From contig NZ_SLXK01000017.1 in the NCBI RefSeq assembly GCF_004341035.1, positions 1 through 32,041 of the forward strand: a stretch of DNA of 32,041 bases. The letters run 5' to 3'. Under the pieces are notes generated by a model, which saw only the letters and a program-made list of their open reading frames with translations, was not told the DNA's origin and made no database searches. Source of the stretch: Scopulibacillus darangshiensis (GTDB lineage: Bacteria > Bacillota > Bacilli > Bacillales > Sporolactobacillaceae). Of the stretch, positions 27,848 to 32,041 are shown piece by piece. How positions within the stretch are numbered: position 1 is the stretch's first letter; every line of letters begins with the position of its first letter. The translations under genes and the position numbers were made by a program.

Positions 27848-29086
27848 ATGGAGGTTAACGTGCAGACACAATCTGATATGAAGCTATCAAAATATCATTG
27901 GCAAACATTATGGGCTTCTCTGACGGGCTATGCAATGGATGGTTTGGATATGATGATCTTAGCCTTTGCTTTGCCTTTGATTACCTTAGATCTTGGCCTG
28001 AACCCGGCACAGGCGGGCAGTATCTCAACAATTACGCTAATTGGCGCTGTCATTGGGGGCTATACTTTTGGTGTGTTGGCTGATATCTATGGCAGGGTAA
28101 AAGTGTTCTCGCTTACAATTTTAATATTCTCTGTTTTTACGGGGCTATGCGCATTAGCGAATAACCTCTTTTGGTTTGATGCCTTTCGTTTCTTAGCCGG
28201 TCTTGGTCTGGGCGGTGAATTCGGCATAGGCATGACGCTTGTCAGTGAAGCCTGGCCAAAAAAGTTCAGATCACGGGCCACAGCAGGCGTTGCAATTGGC
28301 TATCAGTTAGGCATTGTTCTTGCCACACTGTGTGTTCTCATTATAGCCCCGCATTTTGGCTGGCGCGGTGTTTTTCTAGTCGGTGTTTTACCGGCCATTT
28401 TTGCTTGGTGGAGCCGCAAAGGATTGAAAGAGCCTGAAATATGGCGCGAGAGCAAAAAGATGCGTTACAATACTAAAGACAAAAAAATCCCGATTATACA
28501 ATTGTTTGATTCACCAAAGAAGACGGGGATTACTATCGGCCTGATTATTGCAACGGGTGTACAGAACTTTGGATTTTACGGTATTATGACTTGGCTGCCA
28601 ACAATGCTTGCAAAGGATTTGGGTTATTCGTTTAATCAAACCACTTTATGGACGGTTGCCACAACGATAGGAATGATCTTGGGTATTGTCATTTTCGGTT
28701 ACATTGCGGATAAATGGGGCCGCAAGCCATCATTTATTACATTTCAAATTCTCGCTGCTATCATTGTTTGGGTATTTTTCCAGCAAACAGGCAGTTCAAT
28801 ACTATTAGTGCTCGGAGCTATACTCGGCTTTTTCGTAAACGGTATGATGGGCGGCTACGGCGCCTTGTTAGCTGAACACTACACAACGGAAGTTCGATCG
28901 ACCGCGGAAAACGTCATTTTTAACACCGGTCGTGCTATCGGAGGCTTCGGGCCGCTCATTATTGGCTACCTTGCGATGAGCCACTCGTTAAGCTCCGCGC
29001 TCGGTTTGATTTCCGGCATTTACGTATTTGCCGCCTTAGCGTTCATCTTTTTAATTCCAGAAACGAAGGGCAAGGAATTAACTTAG
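27848..29086 (+). CDS. MFS transporter, aromatic acid/niacin-type
   Basis: About 412 residues, 12 hydrophobic segments. GYAMDGLDMMILAFALPLI in TM1, the family motif GVLADIYGRVKV after TM2, FLAGLGLGGEFGIGMTLVSEAWP in TM4-5, and the repeat motif GYIADKWGRKPS after TM8 place it in the sugar-porter-like AAHS/NiaP branch of the major facilitator superfamily. Start choice is uncertain: ATG at 27848 (GGGAG 6 nt upstream) is preferred; GTG at 27860 (GGAGG 5 nt upstream) and ATG at 27833 (no SD) are alternatives. It is divergent from gap and, by eye, more GC-rich than the genes to its left. Substrate unknown; no operator faces it. Confidence 0.85.
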   Translation: MEVNVQTQSDMKLSKYHWQTLWASLTGYAMDGLDMMILAFALPLITLDLGLNPAQAGSISTITLIGAVIGGYTFGVLADIYGRVKVFSLTILIFSVFTGLCALANNLFWFDAFRFLAGLGLGGEFGIGMTLVSEAWPKKFRSRATAGVAIGYQLGIVLATLCVLIIAPHFGWRGVFLVGVLPAIFAWWSRKGLKEPEIWRESKKMRYNTKDKKIPIIQLFDSPKKTGITIGLIIATGVQNFGFYGIMTWLPTMLAKDLGYSFNQTTLWTVATTIGMILGIVIFGYIADKWGRKPSFITFQILAAIIVWVFFQQTGSSILLVLGAILGFFVNGMMGGYGALLAEHYTTEVRSTAENVIFNTGRAIGGFGPLIIGYLAMSHSLSSALGLISGIYVFAALAFIFLIPETKGKELT

Positions 29087-29340
29087 AATAATCTTAAAAA
29101 GAGCGGTCGGTGAAAGGCGAGTACGTTAGCGAACGGGTTAAAGCATTGGGAAAGGGTTATAGGGAATTATGCCATTTATTGCGATCTAATTCCTTATTTG
29201 TTGAACTTTTGGGTATCACCATCTTTATGAAGACACCTTCTCTCGCTTATTTACTGATTGTGTCTTCTTCATCTATGGCTTATCGACTGTGTACATTCCC
29301 TTTCATCAAATGGATAATGTTAATAAAAGGAGGCGGTACT

Positions 29341-29607
29341 TTGGATACTGAAACAGAACAATTACGCCGTGCTGTTGGAAAAGCGATCAGGGCAAGACGA
29401 TTAATGAAAGACTTAACTATAAAGTCACTTTCAAGAATTGCTAAAGTGGATGAAGGTTATATAAGTGAGCTGGAACTTGGCAAGAGCAACATCACGTTGA
29501 ATACCCTTTTTAAGCTGGCCGCCGGTCTTGATCTGGATAAGCCAGACGAACTTCTGAATGATGCCAAACGGGAAGTCTATTCACTCATGAAGGAAAAGGG
29601 GAGATAA
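29341..29607 (+). CDS. Small XRE-family HTH regulator
   Basis: 88 residues from TTG, chosen because AAAAGGAGG lies 7 nt upstream; the open frame continues to 29110 but that part has no SD. An HTH_3 domain covers about residues 6-65 (AVGKAIRARRLMKDLTIKSLSRIAKVDEGYISELELGKSNITLNTLFKLAAGLDL), with a short helical tail. Lies between the MFS and multicopper oxidase genes and may control either. The stretch 29087-29340 shows nothing convincing. Between 29608 and 30065 I see only the hairpin at 29937-29973 and the multicopper-oxidase SD. Confidence 0.8.
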   Translation: MDTETEQLRRAVGKAIRARRLMKDLTIKSLSRIAKVDEGYISELELGKSNITLNTLFKLAAGLDLDKPDELLNDAKREVYSLMKEKGR

Positions 29608-29936
29608 GCTCTCCTCTCCTTCCCGTCTGCTTATTTTCCATGAGCTGAACCTTTAATTAACAAAGGCTTCAGCGAATACACTTCATCAGTTTCCTCTGCC
29701 ATCACCTGCAATCAATTGCACCTCACCCTAAGACACCAGGCAAATCCATCATCACCTTTAAAAAATGCACAGAAGAGATCACACTCAATACATCACTACA
29801 ACATCCAGCAAAACCAAATGCACCGCACCTCATATACGCATCGTCCGCTTTTCCCATCGGAACGCGGGCAAAGCACCCTTAGACTTGGAGAATCATCCGT
29901 TTGGGTAATTGGGGCAGCTCGTCATGGTGCCGTTCA

Positions 29937-29973
29937 AATAAAAAGAGAGCGGCCACTTTTTGGATCGCTCTCT
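29937..29973 (-). terminator. Terminator-like hairpin facing the minus strand
   Basis: AGAGAGCG (29944-29951) pairs perfectly with CGCTCTCT (29966-29973). Only on the minus strand is it followed by a U-rich run (TTTTTATTT). No minus-strand gene ends here, so it would stop antisense transcription from the multicopper oxidase region. Confidence 0.5.
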
Positions 29974-30065
29974 ATCCATTTGAGAGACAAATCGCTTTAC
30001 GTACCATACCCCCCAATAGTATTATGAAAAGGAACCAAACCCAGAGAAAAGGAGATGAATTTATA

Positions 30066-31241
30066 ATGAAGGTCTTAAAATTCGCTATTCCAGCTCTCTT
30101 AATAATGGCCATAGCAACAATTGGCTTTTGGCAAATTAATGGCAAGCAGGATGGCGATGCATTTGCAAAAGAAAAGGATAATCTGAAAACGGTTCAGCCG
30201 ATTACACCTAATGTAAAAAATGCTAAGTATGAGGTGAAAGACGGTGTGAAAACCTTCCATTTAACCGCTGAACCGGTTAAACAGGAAGTGTCTAAAGGCG
30301 TTTATATGAAAGCATGGGGATATAACGGCGGCACACCGGGCCCGACAATTGTTACCCACAAAGGAGATAAAGTTCGGATCGTCGTTAAAAATAATTTGGA
30401 CGTCCCAACTTCGGTCCACTGGCATGGTCTCATTGTTCCAAATAAAATGGATGGCGTCCCTGGTGTAGAAAACTCGCCAAAAATCAAACCCGGCGATACC
30501 TTCACTTACGAATTTACCGTAAAACAAGTGGGTACATTTATGTATCATTCTCATGTCAATCCAGCCAAACAAGAAATGATGGGCCTAAGCGGCATGTTCA
30601 TTGCCTTGCCCAAAAAAGGCAACAAAATTGACGGTGTAAAAGTCGACCGTGACTACTCTATTATGCTGAACGAATGGAGCCTTCAAGGCAGCCCATCCGA
30701 TGACGGCTCCATGAAGGACATGGACATGGGCGGTATGGATATGGAAAAAGGCAGCTCATCCAAAGATGGCAAGAAGGATGGTATGAGCGGCATGGATGGC
30801 TTTGAAGAGGGAAAAGTGCCTCCCGGAACATATAATGTGAATCCTGAAGCCATGATGTGGAATGTCTTCACATTCAACGGCAAGCAATTCCCGGCAACAC
30901 AGCCAATGGAAGTGAAAAAGGGGGAAACGGTACTATTGCGGTTAGGAAACATCAGCATGCAAAACCATCCGATTCATTTGCATGGCCACAACTTTAAAGT
31001 CGTTGCGAAAGACGGGACACCGCTTCCGAAAGCGGCTCAGTACGAAGCGAATACAATCGATGTCGCCCCCGGTGAAACCTATGATGTTGTATTTAAGGCA
31101 AATAATCCGGGAACATGGATTATCCACTGTCACCTGCCCCATCATACTGCCGGTATGAGTGATACCGAGGAAGGCGGCATGTTAAATGCCTTCCATTACG
31201 ATGGCACCCCTTGGCCTCCGGCATTTCAGGATAAGAAATAA
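30066..31241 (+). CDS. Membrane-anchored two-domain multicopper oxidase with Met-rich loop
   Basis: 391 residues from the ATG at 30066, where a hydrophobic anchor begins (residues 1-23); AAGGAG lies 11 nt upstream. Two cupredoxin domains carry a full set of copper motifs: HWHG (His118, His120), HSH (His161, His163), HPIHLHGH (His301-His308) and HCHLPHH (His354, Cys355, His356, then His359/360) with Met364 as likely type 1 axial ligand. Between the domains a flexible, Met/Asp-rich insert (about 211-245: MKDMDMGGMDMEKG and similar) resembles Cu(I)-binding loops of cuprous oxidases such as CueO. Likely role: oxidation of Cu(I) or other metals outside the membrane, protecting the cell and perhaps linked to copper supply. 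Two-domain nitrite reductase or laccase is the alternative. Confidence 0.9.
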   Translation: MKVLKFAIPALLIMAIATIGFWQINGKQDGDAFAKEKDNLKTVQPITPNVKNAKYEVKDGVKTFHLTAEPVKQEVSKGVYMKAWGYNGGTPGPTIVTHKGDKVRIVVKNNLDVPTSVHWHGLIVPNKMDGVPGVENSPKIKPGDTFTYEFTVKQVGTFMYHSHVNPAKQEMMGLSGMFIALPKKGNKIDGVKVDRDYSIMLNEWSLQGSPSDDGSMKDMDMGGMDMEKGSSSKDGKKDGMSGMDGFEEGKVPPGTYNVNPEAMMWNVFTFNGKQFPATQPMEVKKGETVLLRLGNISMQNHPIHLHGHNFKVVAKDGTPLPKAAQYEANTIDVAPGETYDVVFKANNPGTWIIHCHLPHHTAGMSDTEEGGMLNAFHYDGTPWPPAFQDKK

Positions 31242-31248
31242 AAGGGTA

Positions 31249-31287
31249 GTCCCCTCTCAGGTAATGATGAGGGGGCATTTTCTCCTT
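31249..31287 (+). terminator. Rho-independent terminator after the multicopper oxidase
   Basis: GTCCCCTC (31249-31256) pairs with GAGGGGGC (31269-31276, one G-U), followed by ATTTTCTCCTTT. The other strand also has TTTTATTTC beyond the stem, so it may serve the convergent VanZ gene too. Confidence 0.8.
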
Positions 31288-31313
31288 TGGGTGGTGGGTG
31301 GAATCTAAGCTAT

Positions 31314-31742
31314 TCATACCCTAGTACCCGCTTTCTCCTTTCCAACCCTTCGCCGGGCGGCATTCATGAAACCAAATGCCATTACTATCCCAAGCGTATC
31401 AATCCCCATATCCAGCACCCGTCCATCGCGGGTAAAATACAATTGCATGATTTCGGTAAAAACGGCAAAAAAGACAGCAATGCCTAAAGCTTTCTTATAA
31501 GATTGAGTTACGTCAAGCAACAATAATGCTAATACCGAAAACCCTAAGAAATGCCCGGCCTTTTGGACGAGATAATGCGGATTTACGAAGTTTGACTTAT
31601 CTATATTTAAAAGGTCTGCAAAATTCGGCTGGCTTGTCCAACGAAATTGCAGGACATGGTTATGCAACAAATGACTAAGGTTGGCGTTACAAGTAAGGAT
31701 AAATAAAGCAACAGCCCAAGCCACGGTAATCAGAACTTTCAA
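31314..31742 (-). CDS. VanZ-family membrane protein
   Basis: About 142 residues with four hydrophobic segments. VanZ-family features are QKAGHFLGFSVLALLLLD (about 60-77) and FTEIMQLYFTRDGRVLDMGIDTLG (about 94-117), with the conserved Glu, Gln, Arg and Asp. TTG at 31742 has AAAGGTG 8 nt upstream; a GTG three codons earlier is too close to it. VanZ relatives are linked to glycopeptide tolerance, but most genomic copies have no known function. Convergent with the multicopper oxidase gene. Confidence 0.85.
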   Translation of the reverse strand: MKVLITVAWAVALFILTCNANLSHLLHNHVLQFRWTSQPNFADLLNIDKSNFVNPHYLVQKAGHFLGFSVLALLLLDVTQSYKKALGIAVFFAVFTEIMQLYFTRDGRVLDMGIDTLGIVMAFGFMNAARRRVGKEKAGTRV

Positions 31743-31829
31743 TGCGGGCACACCTTTCGAAAAATCTGCTTTTTGGTTTCAGTCTTATCCATTTAATGAA
31801 TGCCCTATTCGAATATTAATTGATTTTGG

Positions 31830-32041
31830 GGCTTCATCACACTATGAACGACCTTACTCTCGTTTTTTTATCGGCTTTGGGCTTTCATCGACCTTATGAA
31901 CGACCTCGAGACCGGATTTTTACCGGCTTCGGGCTTTCATCTCCCTTATGAACGACCTCAAACACGATTTTTTACCGACTTCGGGCTTTCATCTCACCTA
32001 TGAACGACCTCAAGCACGATTTTTTACCGACTTCGGGCTAG
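31830..32041. repeat. 52-bp tandem repeat array, at least four units, open at the window edge
   Basis: Units at 31830-31881, 31882-31933, 31934-31985 and 31986-32037 share the blocks CTTTCATC, TATGAACGACCT, a T-run, and ACCGACTTCGGG. The last two differ at only three positions, the first is the most diverged. No unique spacers, so not CRISPR. No open frame spans it. The array continues beyond the last base. Confidence 0.85.

Noticed and set aside
29110-29340. N-terminal extension of the XRE regulator
   Set aside because: No SD at the upstream start and no family match; the TTG at 29341 has an excellent SD and gives a normal-length HTH protein.
29716-30065. Open frames upstream of the multicopper oxidase, including an N-terminal extension from 29901
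   Set aside because: They cross a perfect hairpin, lack an SD, and the membrane-anchor sequence begins naturally at the ATG at 30066.
31830-32041. CRISPR-like periodicity
   Set aside because: The whole 52-bp unit is conserved; there are no unique spacers and no cas genes.

Overview
The window reads as chromosome or large-plasmid DNA of a low-GC Gram-positive bacterium of the Bacillaceae. Strong AGGAGG-type ribosome binding sites with frequent TTG/GTG starts, sigmaA-type promoters, a KatA-type catalase, PerR-like, HxlR, BCCT, IDEAL-domain and VanZ proteins all fit this. The central theme is one-carbon metabolism: oxidases that release formaldehyde from methylated or primary amines, plus the sugar-phosphate enzymes that regenerate the formaldehyde acceptor of the ribulose monophosphate (RuMP) cycle. 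No rRNA, tRNA, CRISPR array or intact insertion sequence was seen.

Layout. (1) 1-5.9 kb: a C-terminally truncated dimethylglycine oxidase-like gene (minus), an HxlR-family regulator lacking the formaldehyde-sensing cysteine (plus), a YumC-type ferredoxin-NADP reductase with an unusual leader (plus) and a BCCT betaine/choline transporter (plus). (2) 6.1-9.6 kb: a Gfo/Idh/MocA oxidoreductase, a PerR-like Fur-family regulator, catalase and an IDEAL-domain protein (all minus). (3) 9.8-15.8 kb: rpe, an ethanolamine-type amine permease, an AraC-type regulator, a small membrane protein with a His-rich tail and a copper amine oxidase (all minus). (4) 16.1-24.3 kb: glpX-fba-tkt-pfkA-pgi-gnd on the minus strand, the regeneration and dissimilatory branches of the RuMP cycle. 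(5) 24.4-27.7 kb: a second HxlR with Cys11/Lys13 intact, a 54-aa small protein, an inositol-monophosphatase-family phosphatase, a HAD phosphatase and a broken gap gene. (6) 27.8-32 kb: an MFS transporter, a small XRE regulator, a Met-rich two-domain multicopper oxidase, a VanZ-family protein and a 52-bp tandem repeat running off the window edge.

Main discovery. Five promoters (dimethylglycine oxidase, ferredoxin-NADP reductase, rpe, glpX operon, gap remnant) carry the same 41-bp element with no length variation and 24 invariant positions. In every case it has the same orientation to its gene, and its promoter-proximal end overlaps the -35 hexamer by exactly 2 bp, with a -10 hexamer 17 bp (once 18 bp) further on. 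This looks like the operator of a formaldehyde-responsive HxlR-type activator controlling a dispersed RuMP/demethylation regulon. A degenerate sixth copy precedes the HxlR paralogue that has lost its sensor cysteine.

How the genes may work together (inference): betaine or amines enter through the BCCT and APC transporters. Dimethylglycine oxidase and copper amine oxidase would produce formaldehyde and H2O2. Catalase removes the peroxide. Formaldehyde activates HxlR, which switches on Rpe, GlpX, Fba, Tkt and possibly Pfk/Pgi/Gnd to regenerate ribulose 5-phosphate. The two signature enzymes, hexulose-phosphate synthase and phospho-hexuloisomerase, and any methanol dehydrogenase are not in the window.
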